NCBI GenBank assembly: GCA_046348835.1
Contig: JAXMDM010000003.1
Location: forward strand, 806,001-870,000
Origin: Defluviicoccus sp046348835
GTDB taxonomy: Bacteria; Pseudomonadota; Alphaproteobacteria; Rhodospirillales; Defluviicoccaceae
Length of the DNA: 64,000 nucleotides
Direction of reading: 5' to 3'
The translations under genes were made by a program, and so were the position numbers. Every line of letters begins with the position of its first letter. Positions within the stretch are counted from its first letter, which is position 1. Under the pieces are notes generated by a model, which had not been told where the DNA came from, did not search any database, and saw only the letters and a program-made list of their open reading frames with translations. Positions 17,640 to 29,679 of the stretch are shown one piece after another.

Positions 17640-19559
17640 ATGGCCATTCATCCCACCCTGGCGGAGGTCACCCGCCGCATCCGGGAGCGCAGCGAGAACA
17701 GCCGCGCCACCTATCTCACCCGCCTCGACCAGGCGAGAAGTCGCGGCACCGTGCGTTCCCACCTGTCCTGTACCAACCTCGCCCATGCGTTCGCCGCCTT
17801 CGGTCCCGGCGAAAAATGCATCCTCGCCGAAGGCAAGCTGCCCAACATCGGCATCGTCTCCGCCTACAACGACATGCTCTCCGCGCACCAACCGCTGGAG
17901 CGCTTTCCCGCCATCATCAAGCGGGCGGCGCACGAGGCGGGGGGCGTGGCACAATTCGCCGGCGGCGTCCCGGCGATGTGCGACGGCGTCACCCAGGGCG
18001 AGCCGGGGATGGAGCTGTCGCTGTTCAGCCGTGACGTCATCGCCATGGCGACGGCGGTGGCCCTGTCCCACAACACCTTCGATGCGGCGCTCTGTCTCGG
18101 CATCTGCGACAAGATCGTGCCGGGCCTGGTGATCGGCGCGCTCACCTTCGGTCACCTGCCGGTCATCCTGGTGCCGGGCGGGCCGATGCCGTCCGGGCTG
18201 CCGAACCAGAAGAAGGCGAAGATCCGCCAGCTCTATGCCCAGGGGAAGGTGGGCCGCGAGGCGCTGCTGGAGGCGGAATCGCAGGCCTATCACGCGCCCG
18301 GAACCTGTACCTTCTACGGGACCGCCAACAGTAACCAGATGCTGATGGAGGTGATGGGGCTGCACCTTCCCGGCGCCGCCTTCGTCAATCCGAATACGCC
18401 GCTGCGGGACGCGCTCACCGATGCCGCGGCGAGACGGGTGCTGGAAATGACCAATCTCGGCGATCACTATACGCCGATCGGCTGGGTGATCGACGAGCGG
18501 GCGATCGTCAACGGGATCGTCGGCCTGCTGGCGACGGGCGGGTCGACCAACCACACCATCCACCTGGTCGCCATGGCACGGGCCGCCGGCATCCACATCA
18601 CCTGGGACGACTTCAGCGACCTCTCGCCGGAGGTACCGCTCCTGGCCAAGATCTATCCCAACGGCGCCGCCGACGTGAACGACTTCCACGCCGCCGGCGG
18701 CATGGGCTTTCTCATCGGCCAGCTCCTCGATGCCGGACTGCTGCACGACGACGTTCTCACCAACGCGGGCCCGGGGCTGCGCGCCTACGGGCGCGAGCCA
18801 TACCTGGACGGCGGCGTCCTGGCATGGCGGGACGCGCCGGCGGAGAGCCGCGACGACAGCATCCTCCGGCCGATCTCCCGGCCCTTCTCGCCGGAAGGGG
18901 GTCTCAAGGTGCTCAGCGGCAACCTGGGGCGGGCGGTCATCAAGGTCTCGGCGGTCAAGCCGGAGCATCAGTTGGTGGAACAGCCGGCGCTCGTCTTCAA
19001 CAGCCAGGAAGAGGTGATGGCGGCGTTCCAGCGCGGCGAACTGCGCCGCCATTTCGTCGCCGTCGTCCGCTGGCAAGGGCCGGGTGCCAATGGCATGCCG
19101 GAGTTGCACAAGCTGACGCCGCCCTTGGCGGTGCTCCAGGACGAAGGCTTCCAGGTGGCTTTGGTCACCGACGGCCGGATGTCGGGGGCGTCGGGGAAGG
19201 TACCGGCGGCGATCCACGTGACCCCGGAAGCGACGGCGGGCGGGCGGCTGGCGAAGATCCGCGACGGCGACGTCATCCGCCTCGACGCCCGCGCCGGCGT
19301 TCTCGAGGCCTTGGTTTCGGCGGAGGAATTCGCCGAGCGCCGCGCCGCCCACGCCGACTTGACGCCCTCCAGCTTCGGCCTCGGGCGCGAGCTGTTCGCC
19401 ACCTTCCGCGCCAACGTCGCCTCCGCCGAGCAGGGGGCGACCACATGGATGCCGCCGGAGGTGCAAGACCCCGCGGTCCATCCCGGTCCGGCCCTGACCG
19501 ATGTCGAGGCGGAGCGGGTGCACGACCGCTTTGCCTACACCGGGGAGAACGGCGGATGA
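17640..19559 (+). CDS. edd: Phosphogluconate dehydratase
   Basis: Converts 6-phosphogluconate to 2-keto-3-deoxy-6-phosphogluconate, the first committed step of the Entner-Doudoroff pathway. The protein is 639 residues, slightly above the usual 600-610. IlvD/Edd family features are MCDGVTQGEPGMELS (Cys114), CLGICDKIVPG (Cys156) and PGTCTFYGTANSNQM (Cys223), which supply the iron-sulphur cluster, and late GRMSGASGKVPAAIHV. The ATG at 17640 follows GGAGGAA. The stop overlaps the eda start by four bases. Confidence 0.96.
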   Translation: MAIHPTLAEVTRRIRERSENSRATYLTRLDQARSRGTVRSHLSCTNLAHAFAAFGPGEKCILAEGKLPNIGIVSAYNDMLSAHQPLERFPAIIKRAAHEAGGVAQFAGGVPAMCDGVTQGEPGMELSLFSRDVIAMATAVALSHNTFDAALCLGICDKIVPGLVIGALTFGHLPVILVPGGPMPSGLPNQKKAKIRQLYAQGKVGREALLEAESQAYHAPGTCTFYGTANSNQMLMEVMGLHLPGAAFVNPNTPLRDALTDAAARRVLEMTNLGDHYTPIGWVIDERAIVNGIVGLLATGGSTNHTIHLVAMARAAGIHITWDDFSDLSPEVPLLAKIYPNGAADVNDFHAAGGMGFLIGQLLDAGLLHDDVLTNAGPGLRAYGREPYLDGGVLAWRDAPAESRDDSILRPISRPFSPEGGLKVLSGNLGRAVIKVSAVKPEHQLVEQPALVFNSQEEVMAAFQRGELRRHFVAVVRWQGPGANGMPELHKLTPPLAVLQDEGFQVALVTDGRMSGASGKVPAAIHVTPEATAGGRLAKIRDGDVIRLDARAGVLEALVSAEEFAERRAAHADLTPSSFGLGRELFATFRANVASAEQGATTWMPPEVQDPAVHPGPALTDVEAERVHDRFAYTGENGG

Positions 19560-20179
19560 CAATTCTGGAGCTCATGCGGACCGGTCCGGTCATTCCGGTT
19601 ATCGTCATCGATCGCATCGAGGATGCGGTGCCGCTGGCGCGCGCCCTCGTTGCCGGCGGCGTCCGCGTGCTGGAGGTGACGCTGCGAACCCCGGTGGCGC
19701 TGGAGGCGGTCGCCCGCATCGGCGCCGAGGTGGAGGGAGCGATCGTCGGCGTCGGGACCATCACCCGCTCCGAGGACATCGCCGATGCCCTGGCGGCGGG
19801 AGCCCGCTTCGGGGTCAGCCCGGGCCTGAGCGCGGAACTGGTGGAGGCGGCGCGGGCGAGCGCCTTGCCGCTGCTGCCGGGGGTGATGACGCCGTCCGAT
19901 GTCATCGCCGCCGGCGCTGCCGGCTTCCGCGAGTTGAAGCTGTTCCCGGCGAAGCAGGCGGGCGGGGTGGCGATGCTGAAGGCGCTGGCCGGTCCGTTCC
20001 CGGAGGTCATGTTTTGCCCGACGGGAGGGATCACCGTCGAGACCGCGCCCGAGTATCTGGCGCTCCCCAATGTCGCCTGCGTCGGCGGCTCGTGGTTGAT
20101 GCCGCGGGACGCCATCGAGCGCGGCGATTGGGAGACGATCAGCCGTCGGGCGAAGGAGGCAGCGGCGCTGCGGGCCTGA
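19556..20179 (+). CDS. eda: KDPG aldolase (2-dehydro-3-deoxyphosphogluconate aldolase)
   Basis: Cleaves KDPG to pyruvate and glyceraldehyde-3-phosphate. The 207-residue protein is the normal length for this class I aldolase. The Schiff-base lysine is Lys128 in RELKLFPAK and the catalytic glutamate is Glu40 in LEVTLRT; the phosphate site is formed by CPTGGI. Translation starts at the ATGA overlap with edd, so the two enzymes are coupled. It is the last gene of the gluconate operon and converges on the cytochrome gene 33 bases away. Confidence 0.96.
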   Translation: MTILELMRTGPVIPVIVIDRIEDAVPLARALVAGGVRVLEVTLRTPVALEAVARIGAEVEGAIVGVGTITRSEDIADALAAGARFGVSPGLSAELVEAARASALPLLPGVMTPSDVIAAGAAGFRELKLFPAKQAGGVAMLKALAGPFPEVMFCPTGGITVETAPEYLALPNVACVGGSWLMPRDAIERGDWETISRRAKEAAALRA

Positions 20180-20212
20180 GGTGCACATCGAGCCGCGAAC
20201 CGGCGTAGGGCT

Positions 20213-22513
20213 TTAGCGCGGCGGCGGCGATTGCCGCAGCTGGTCGACCAGCGGCCGGGCGGACGGATCGACGGCGGCCAGCTTTTCCGCCCAGGTGACC
20301 GCGGCCGTGGTGCGGCCGGCGTCGCGGTTGATCGTAACCAGCGCATAGAGGGTATCCCGGTCGCCGGGGTGGCGGGCGTGGTTCGCCTCCAGCGCCGCGA
20401 TGGCCTCGTCCCTGCGATCGGCGGCATTGAGGGCGATGGCATAGACGTAGGTGTAACGGGCGGTCGCCGGGTCGAGGGTAGCCGCCCGGCCAATCTCCGC
20501 CAGCGCATCGGCAGGGCGCCGCTGGCGGACCAGGTTGAGGCCGAGGGCGTGATGGAGGCTGGCGTCGTCCGGCAACCGCGCCAGGGCCTCGCGGAGGATG
20601 CGCTCGCCGTCGGCATTCCGACCCTGCTGGGCGTAGGTTTGCGACAGGCCGACGTAGGCCGGAGCAAAGGTCGGGTCGAGCTTTTTCGCCGCGGCGAATT
20701 CGGCTTCGGCCCGCCCGAACTGTCCTTGCTGGGCGTACAGGCTCCCCAGGTTCACCCGGTGCTCCGGCCGGTCGGCGTTCATCTGCTGCGCCGCGATGTA
20801 TTCGTCGATGCCGCGCGCCAGTCGTGCCTTATCCCCGGCGGCCAGCCGCTCGGTCGGCATCGACGCGAGGAGGGCGGCCGCCTCGATCCGCACCCCGCGC
20901 ACCGGATCGGCGAGAAGCGGACTCGCCAGCGGCCAGATCTGCTCCACCGGGAAGGGCTGCAGCGCCCCCAGCGCGGCGCGCCGAACGAGCGGATCGGCAT
21001 CGGCGAGGCGGTGCTGGGCAACGGCGGCGGTCTGTGGGCCGGGATAGGCGGCGAGGCTGTCCAGCGCGGTTGCCCGGGCGATGGCGGGCATATCCTCGTT
21101 TTCGGCCAGACCCAGAAGCATCGCCGCCGCCTCCGGCTTGCCGTCGCGGGCGGCGGCAAAGGTCTCGGTCCAGGTCTGCAGGCCCTTGCGGGTCGGCCCG
21201 TACCAGCGCTCGATGGCCGCCGCCGCCCACGCCGCGTCCTTGTCGGTATGGCAATCGTTGCAGGCGTTGGTGGTGCCGAAGCGCATCGACTGGTCCGGCC
21301 GCGGGATGCGGAAACCGTGGTCATGGCGGGGATCGACGACCATATAGGTCCGCTTCGGCATGTGACAGCTGACGCAGCGGGCCGCGTCCGAGGCCGGGTC
21401 GTGGTGGTGATGGGCGGCGGTGGCGAACCTGTCCCCGTCGTGGCATTGCCCGCAGACGGCGTCGCCCTCGGCGACCAGCTTCAGCGAGTGGGGGTCGTGG
21501 CAGTCGCTGCAGGAGACGCCGGCCATGAACATCTTGCTCTGCCGGAACGGCGCATAGTTGTAGACCTCGTCCAGCATCTTGCCGTCCGCCTCGAACAGGC
21601 CGGGCGACAGCAGCGACGGGATGTGCGTCTGCAGGAGCTGTTCGCCCGGCCGCCAGGGCTCGGCGAACTTGCTGGCGCGGGCGTGGCACACGCCGCACAT
21701 CTCCAGTTCCTTGGCGCTGGTGCGCGGCAGGCTGCGGTGGGCAGTGGCGGTGGCGGGATCCGGCAGCCAGTGAACCCCCTCGCGCTCGTCGAAGTGAACG
21801 CCAAGGCCATCCGGTCCCTGCCGGTCTCCCTTCGCCCATTCGACATGGGCGGCGCCGGGTCCGTGGCAGGCTTCGCAGCCGACATGGATCTCGGCCCAGG
21901 TGGTGGCGTAGGTGTTGCTGGCGGCGTCGTAATTCTTACGCAGCTCGGTGGAATGGCACTCCGAGCACTGGAAGTTCCAGGTCTGATCGATGCCGGTCCA
22001 GTGGAGCGGATCACCCGGCTTCGGCGTCGGGTCGGGATAGAGATGGAACCAGCGCTGGCCGCCCTTCTCCTTCGGCCGGCTGTCCCAGGCGAGGCCCAGC
22101 GCCTGCATCCGGCCGTCGGGAAAGGCGATGAGATACTGCTGCAGCGGGGTTACGCCGAAGGTGTAGCGGATCTCGAAGTCGGCGAGCTTGCCGTCGGCTC
22201 CCTCGGTGTTGACGAAGAACTTGCCGTCCCGCCTGAAGAACCGCGAGGTGATGCCGGCATGGGTGAAGGTGGCATTGTTGAAGTCGCCGAGAACCGAGGC
22301 CTCGGTCGCTTCCGCCATCGCCAGATCGTGGTACGAGCCATGCCAGGCCTTCGTTTCCGCTTCATGGCAGCCGGCGCAGGCGGTGCTGCCGACGAACCCG
22401 GGCGCGTTCACCTGTTGCGGCGCCGCCGACAGCGCCGGGCCGCCGATCGCCAGGACGGCGGCGGCGATCACAAGGACGAAAGGGCTGGTCCTTGGGCGGG
22501 AGCCAACCTGCAT
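20213..22513 (-). CDS. Octaheme c-type cytochrome with HEAT and TPR repeats
   Basis: A 766-residue exported protein. A signal peptide is followed by eight CxxCH haem sites: CAGCH, CSECH, CEACH, CGVCH, CSDCH, CGQCH, CVSCH and CNDCH. This half resembles the cytochrome c554/c' group of multihaem proteins. A HEAT-like helical section follows (with LVRRAALGAL and VRIEAAALLA), then at least four TPR units to the C-terminus. It should be periplasmic and act in electron transfer, perhaps docking a partner through the repeats; the substrate is unknown. The start at 22513 lies after the upstream gene's stop and leaves a clean signal peptide. It ends a three-gene operon with two membrane proteins. Confidence 0.85.
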   Translation of the reverse strand: MQVGSRPRTSPFVLVIAAAVLAIGGPALSAAPQQVNAPGFVGSTACAGCHEAETKAWHGSYHDLAMAEATEASVLGDFNNATFTHAGITSRFFRRDGKFFVNTEGADGKLADFEIRYTFGVTPLQQYLIAFPDGRMQALGLAWDSRPKEKGGQRWFHLYPDPTPKPGDPLHWTGIDQTWNFQCSECHSTELRKNYDAASNTYATTWAEIHVGCEACHGPGAAHVEWAKGDRQGPDGLGVHFDEREGVHWLPDPATATAHRSLPRTSAKELEMCGVCHARASKFAEPWRPGEQLLQTHIPSLLSPGLFEADGKMLDEVYNYAPFRQSKMFMAGVSCSDCHDPHSLKLVAEGDAVCGQCHDGDRFATAAHHHHDPASDAARCVSCHMPKRTYMVVDPRHDHGFRIPRPDQSMRFGTTNACNDCHTDKDAAWAAAAIERWYGPTRKGLQTWTETFAAARDGKPEAAAMLLGLAENEDMPAIARATALDSLAAYPGPQTAAVAQHRLADADPLVRRAALGALQPFPVEQIWPLASPLLADPVRGVRIEAAALLASMPTERLAAGDKARLARGIDEYIAAQQMNADRPEHRVNLGSLYAQQGQFGRAEAEFAAAKKLDPTFAPAYVGLSQTYAQQGRNADGERILREALARLPDDASLHHALGLNLVRQRRPADALAEIGRAATLDPATARYTYVYAIALNAADRRDEAIAALEANHARHPGDRDTLYALVTINRDAGRTTAAVTWAEKLAAVDPSARPLVDQLRQSPPPR

Positions 22514-22529
22514 CGCCGCACCGCACCGA

Positions 22530-22916
22530 CTAGTTGATGGAGATATCGCGGCGGGCGGTGGACAGGCTGACGGCAAAGCCGGAGATGACGTCGATCAGCG
22601 TTAGGGCGGTAAGGAGAAGGAAGACGTCGGTGCCGCACGCCGTCACCAGCAGGAACTCGAGAAGCGCCACGACGAACAGGATCAACGAAAGCGCGTGATC
22701 GAGGGCGGGGGTGCGCAAGCGGCTGGCTTTGATGATCTCGAAAGCGAGAAGGGCCATCCCGACCAGGACCAAAAGATCGCCCACCTCCAGCGACCAGGCG
22801 GCACCGGAGGGTAGGGTGGCCGCCAACACATTGGACGCGAGCGTCGTTTCCCCGATCATGATGACGATGTGGTAGGCGACGATGACGATCAACAATGTCG
22901 GTATCGATTTGAGCAC
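22530..22916 (-). CDS. Four-helix inner-membrane protein of unknown function
   Basis: A 128-residue, strongly hydrophobic protein with about four membrane spans (near residues 5-25, 42-60, 72-90 and 95-115). I recognise no catalytic motif; the general look recalls small PsiE-like membrane proteins, but this is not firm. The start is GTG at 22916, chosen because AAGGAGCT lies five bases upstream. It is 35 bases after the DUF502 gene and 16 before the octahaem cytochrome, so all three are probably co-transcribed. Confidence 0.7.
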   Translation of the reverse strand: MLKSIPTLLIVIVAYHIVIMIGETTLASNVLAATLPSGAAWSLEVGDLLVLVGMALLAFEIIKASRLRTPALDHALSLILFVVALLEFLLVTACGTDVFLLLTALTLIDVISGFAVSLSTARRDISIN

Positions 22917-22951
22917 GTAGAGCTCCTTCCTTGCTGCGGCAGCGCCGTCCG

Positions 22952-23563
22952 TCAACGAGGCGGTTGCGGATCTCGCGGCAACGGCGAGTGCATCGCCGCC
23001 ACGAGTTCGCCGGCGCCCGCGCCCCACTTGGAAAAGACGCCGATCGCCTTGGTGAAGGAAACGTCCACCGGGTGCACCCGCTCCCCCGGCAGGATGTAGA
23101 GGGCTCCGGCCATGGGGGTCGGGACCGACGGCACCAGCACCGTATACCACCCGTTGTCCAGTTGCTCGACAATCAGCGCCGGCACCAGCGCCTCTTCGAG
23201 CTCGACGAGAGCCGGAGCCAGGGCCGGGTCGTCGGCGCGCCCGGTGATCCGCCCGATCAGGTCGCGGACAAAGGTGTAGCCCGGAATCTTGGTCATCACC
23301 GAGCGTTCGAAGGCGCCCTTGGCGCGGCGGCCGGGTGCGGTGCGCACGATCAGCCCGATCACGAAGCAGATCACCGCAAGCAGCAGGATTGCGACAAACT
23401 GGCGGAGCTCGATGGTCACCGGAAGGTGTGAGGCGACCGGCTTGATGAGGGCGAGCAGCCCGCCCACCGTCTTCGCCAGAAGCAACAAGGAGAGGTACAG
23501 CGGCAGGACCACCAGCAGGCCGCCTATCAGCGTCGTCTTGATGAACTCGACGAGTGTTCTCAT
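22952..23563 (-). CDS. DUF502 family membrane protein
   Basis: A 203-residue protein of the DUF502 family. Two hydrophobic segments near residues 10-33 and 55-75 anchor it in the inner membrane; the remainder is a soluble domain with the family blocks IPGYTFVRDLIGRI, TVLVPSVPTPMAGALYILP and a VDVSFTKAIGVFSKWG tail. Function is unknown. The ATG at 23563 follows GAGGAC. It is the first gene of the predicted operon leading to the cytochrome. Confidence 0.85.
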   Translation of the reverse strand: MRTLVEFIKTTLIGGLLVVLPLYLSLLLLAKTVGGLLALIKPVASHLPVTIELRQFVAILLLAVICFVIGLIVRTAPGRRAKGAFERSVMTKIPGYTFVRDLIGRITGRADDPALAPALVELEEALVPALIVEQLDNGWYTVLVPSVPTPMAGALYILPGERVHPVDVSFTKAIGVFSKWGAGAGELVAAMHSPLPRDPQPPR

Positions 23564-23737
23564 CGCCGTCGTCCTCGTCGCCGGGCGTGCACCCCGGTGC
23601 GGCGCCCGACGGCTACGGGAAGGCCGCACATAAGGGGACGCCAGCGACCGTTGGCAGGAAGGAGGTGAGGAACGCCTTGGCTACGATCATGGCGGTGGCC
23701 AGCCAAAGTCGTTCCTCCCTCAAACCCGGGATCGCGG

Positions 23738-24358
23738 TTATTTGCGTGGCATCACCTTCGCCGCGATCACGTCGGCGTAGGTCAATTCCAGCAGGTCGCC
23801 GACCTGGAGGTTGGCCATCCGCTGCTGCATTTCAGGATCCTTCACGGTGATCGTGTGGACCTTTCCTTCGGCGCCGGTCACGGTGACCGTGTGATTGGTG
23901 AGATCGACCTGGGTGATTTCGGCCACGACGACCACCTGCTGCGCCCACGCGCGTCCTTCCGGCTGACCGGGCGCGGTGCTGCCGGCGGCGACGGTGGCCC
24001 CGAGCGGGGCGGACCCGGCGGGTAGCACGCGGGCGGAAATCGACTGGTAGACGCCGAGGCTGACCCGGTCGCCCGCCTTGACCCGGTTCAGGTCGACGTC
24101 GGCCGGAACCTGTACCGTGGTGACCTTTTGATCGTCGCTGCGCAGGGTTACGGTGCGGGTGCTCCGGTTGACCGCCTGAACCAGGGCGTCGCCCTCGACG
24201 TATTCCTCGGCGACAAGCGTCGGCTCCGTCGGTTGAGCCTCGGCGGCCGGCGGCGGCGGCGGCGGCGGCGGGCTCTTGTGGCTGGCGCAGGCCGACAGGC
24301 CGACAAGGGCCACCAATCCGGCAATGGGCAGCAAGCGGCGAGCGTCTTCGTGTCTCAT
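23738..24358 (-). CDS. Predicted lipoprotein
   Basis: A 206-residue lipoprotein with a signal peptide ending in the lipobox LSAC, so the mature N-terminus is a lipidated cysteine. A proline run and an Ala/Pro/Glu spacer follow, then beta-rich repeats in which TRTVTLRSDDQKVTTVQV and NHTVTVTGAEGKVHTITV look like two copies of one small barrel or DUF5666-like unit. The function is unknown. ATG at 24358 follows GGAGGAC by eight bases. It is 174 bases from the DUF502 gene and may have its own promoter. Confidence 0.75.
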   Translation of the reverse strand: MRHEDARRLLPIAGLVALVGLSACASHKSPPPPPPPPAAEAQPTEPTLVAEEYVEGDALVQAVNRSTRTVTLRSDDQKVTTVQVPADVDLNRVKAGDRVSLGVYQSISARVLPAGSAPLGATVAAGSTAPGQPEGRAWAQQVVVVAEITQVDLTNHTVTVTGAEGKVHTITVKDPEMQQRMANLQVGDLLELTYADVIAAKVMPRK

Positions 24359-24509
24359 GTCCAAGTCCTCCAGATGCTACTTAGTGTCCCCGTTTTGGCG
24401 ACGGGTCGGGATGCGGAGGGAAACCGGTGCATGCCATGATCGAGCGAATGAACGCGTCGCCGGCCTTCCGCAGCCCGACGCGATGGACTTGCCCCCCTCA
24501 GCATTGAGA

Positions 24510-27263
<2,754 letters not shown>

Positions 27264-27480
27264 TGCTCTGCTCTCTCCCTGGTCCGAACCACGTCGCCTC
27301 TATGTGATTCTTCTGTGGTGCGACGAAGGCTGCGATGACAAAGCGCCCGCGCGTGTCTTATGACGCGCGGGGCAACAGTTAGTAAGGCGAACGAGTCGTA
27401 CTTGCAACGAGAGAGGTGACGGGAGACAGGGCGGGTCGCTGAACGCGTTCAGGCGCCCGCGTCGCCTGTCTTGCCTCGGA

Positions 27481-29679
27481 TCAGCGCGGGACCGGCACGG
27501 TTCCCTCGCGTTGTCGGAGCACCGGCTCCAGGCAGCGGACGGTCCCCATGCGGGGCAGGGCCTCCACCGGCTGCGACAGTTTGCGCCGCCAATTGGGCCG
27601 CTCCTCGTTGGTGCCGGGCAGGTTGATCTGCTCCTGCTCCTCCATCAGGTCGTCGATCTGCACCAGGAGGATCTGCGACGGCGAGCGGGCGAGAAAGGCA
27701 TGCAGGGCGGCGGCCAGCTTGGCATCCATGGGTGCCGCGTCGACGTTGTTGGGATCGCGACCGGGCGGCAGCAGACCTTCCGTCGCCAGCATCTGCAGCA
27801 GCAGGTGGCGCTCATGGACGCGGGCCCTCTTTTCGCCCTCATACGCCTCTTCCGAGGGATACTGGGCCAACTCGTGCTTCAGGGCGATATCGGCCCCGCG
27901 CCAATAGCCCCACAGGGTGGCCAGGTCGTGGGTAGTCACACAGGCCAGCGCCAGCGCCGGGTATTCGCCCGGGCGCTTGAAGCGGTCGTCGATGCGCTCG
28001 AAGTAGAGAACCCGATAGGACAGAACGGCGGCGGCGGCCATGCGCTCGCGGAAGCCGTCCGGCACCGTACCCAGATCCTCGCCGACGACGAGGCAGCGCG
28101 CCCGCTGGCTTTCCAGCGCCACGAGCGCCAGCAGATCGTCGAAGGGATACTTGACGTAGGCACCCCTGGCCGGCGGCTGGTCCGCCGGGATCCAGAACAG
28201 GTGCATCAGACCCATCACGTGGTCGATGCGGATCGCCCCGGCGTGGCGCATATTGGCGCGCAGCATGGCGATGAACGGCTCATACCCCAGCTCGCGCAGG
28301 CGCTGCGGATGCAGGGGCGGGATGGACCAGTCCTGGCCCAACATGTTGAAGGGGTCGGGAGGGCAACCCACCTTCGCCTGCTGCAGGATCAGCTCCGGGT
28401 TGGCCCAGGCGTCGGCACCCTCGCGCGCCGCCCCTACCGCCAGGTCGACGTAGAGACCGACCGCCATCCCGCTGGTGTCCGCCCGCGCCTTGGCCGCGCC
28501 CAGTTGCTCATCGGCGATCCACTGCAGGTACATGTAGAACTCGATCCGGGCCGCATGCTCCTTGGCGAAGGCTTCGCACTCGGGCGTGTCCGGCCGCCCA
28601 TAGCCGGCCGGCCACTCCTGCCAGGGCTTGCCCGGAAACGTCTCGGCGAGGACATTGAACAGGGCGAAGCGGACGAGTTGGACGCCTTCGGCTTCGCAGA
28701 ACCGCTCGAACGCCGCCTGTCGCTGCGGATGGGCGTTCTCGTACTCGGGGCGAACGAACCACTCGTAGAGGGCGTAGAGCACCTTGCGCTTGAACGGGGC
28801 GATGTCTGCGTAAGGAACGTGGGAGGCATCGCGCCACGCGTTTATCTCGTCGGCGGCATGCCGAACCAGCGTCGCCGCCTCCGGACAGTTGGCGAACTCC
28901 GGCACCGCCTCGACGTCGATGTAGAGCGGGTTGAGGAATTGTCGGCTGGAGGGTGAGTAGGGGCTCGCCCACTCGGGCCGATCGAGGAAGAGCGCGTGCA
29001 ACGGGTTGAGGCCGAGGATGTCGGCGCCCAGGTCGGCGGCGATATCGATCGCCGAGGCGAGGTCGGTGAAGTCGCCGATGCCCCAGTTGCCCGGCCGGCG
29101 CAGCGAATAGAGCTGTGCCGAAAGCCCCCAAATCCGCCCGCTCTTGGCCAGCACCGGCGGCAGGTAGCAGCGCTCGGGGGCGACAATCAGGCGCATTTCC
29201 GCCTTCCGTGCCGCCGCCGTCTCGTCGTCGCCGAGGACGAGACGGTGGTAGCCCAGCGGGAGCTCGCCCGCCACCGCAAGGGTCAACCGCACCAGATCGG
29301 CGCCGTCGAGCCGCCGTTCGGCGTCGATGGCGACGGTGGTGGGGCGGAAGACGAACTCGGTGCAGCTGCCGTCTTCACGCACCACCCGACAGTCGATCGG
29401 CAGCGCCAGCGCCTGGCGCGGCAGGACCACCGGGACGGTGACCGCGGCACCCTCGTACACGATCAGCACCGGCGGCAGGGTGCGACGCCACGACGCGTCC
29501 TCGAGCCGGCCGAGGCTGGTCTCGATCTCGCCCTCGTTGGCCGCGCCACAGCCGAGGGCGCCGAGGATGGCGCGCATGCCCGCCTCGTCGACCGGATGGT
29601 GGTGGCCCCAGATGTCCCAGTATTCGGGTTCGACGCCGGCGAGCCATGCGAGGCGATCGAGATCTTGAGAGGTTGGCAT
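27481..29679 (-). CDS. malQ: 4-alpha-glucanotransferase (amylomaltase)
   Basis: A GH77 disproportionating enzyme of 732 residues that transfers maltosyl or longer units between alpha-1,4-glucans. The nucleophile is in IRIDHVMGLMHLFW, the acid/base in VGEDLGTVP and the third carboxylate in THDLATLWGYW. An N-terminal domain of about 150 residues precedes the barrel, as in Escherichia coli-type MalQ. It lies 21 bases after glgX and would rework the linear chains that debranching releases. Confidence 0.94.
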   Translation of the reverse strand: MPTSQDLDRLAWLAGVEPEYWDIWGHHHPVDEAGMRAILGALGCGAANEGEIETSLGRLEDASWRRTLPPVLIVYEGAAVTVPVVLPRQALALPIDCRVVREDGSCTEFVFRPTTVAIDAERRLDGADLVRLTLAVAGELPLGYHRLVLGDDETAAARKAEMRLIVAPERCYLPPVLAKSGRIWGLSAQLYSLRRPGNWGIGDFTDLASAIDIAADLGADILGLNPLHALFLDRPEWASPYSPSSRQFLNPLYIDVEAVPEFANCPEAATLVRHAADEINAWRDASHVPYADIAPFKRKVLYALYEWFVRPEYENAHPQRQAAFERFCEAEGVQLVRFALFNVLAETFPGKPWQEWPAGYGRPDTPECEAFAKEHAARIEFYMYLQWIADEQLGAAKARADTSGMAVGLYVDLAVGAAREGADAWANPELILQQAKVGCPPDPFNMLGQDWSIPPLHPQRLRELGYEPFIAMLRANMRHAGAIRIDHVMGLMHLFWIPADQPPARGAYVKYPFDDLLALVALESQRARCLVVGEDLGTVPDGFRERMAAAAVLSYRVLYFERIDDRFKRPGEYPALALACVTTHDLATLWGYWRGADIALKHELAQYPSEEAYEGEKRARVHERHLLLQMLATEGLLPPGRDPNNVDAAPMDAKLAAALHAFLARSPSQILLVQIDDLMEEQEQINLPGTNEERPNWRRKLSQPVEALPRMGTVRCLEPVLRQREGTVPVPR

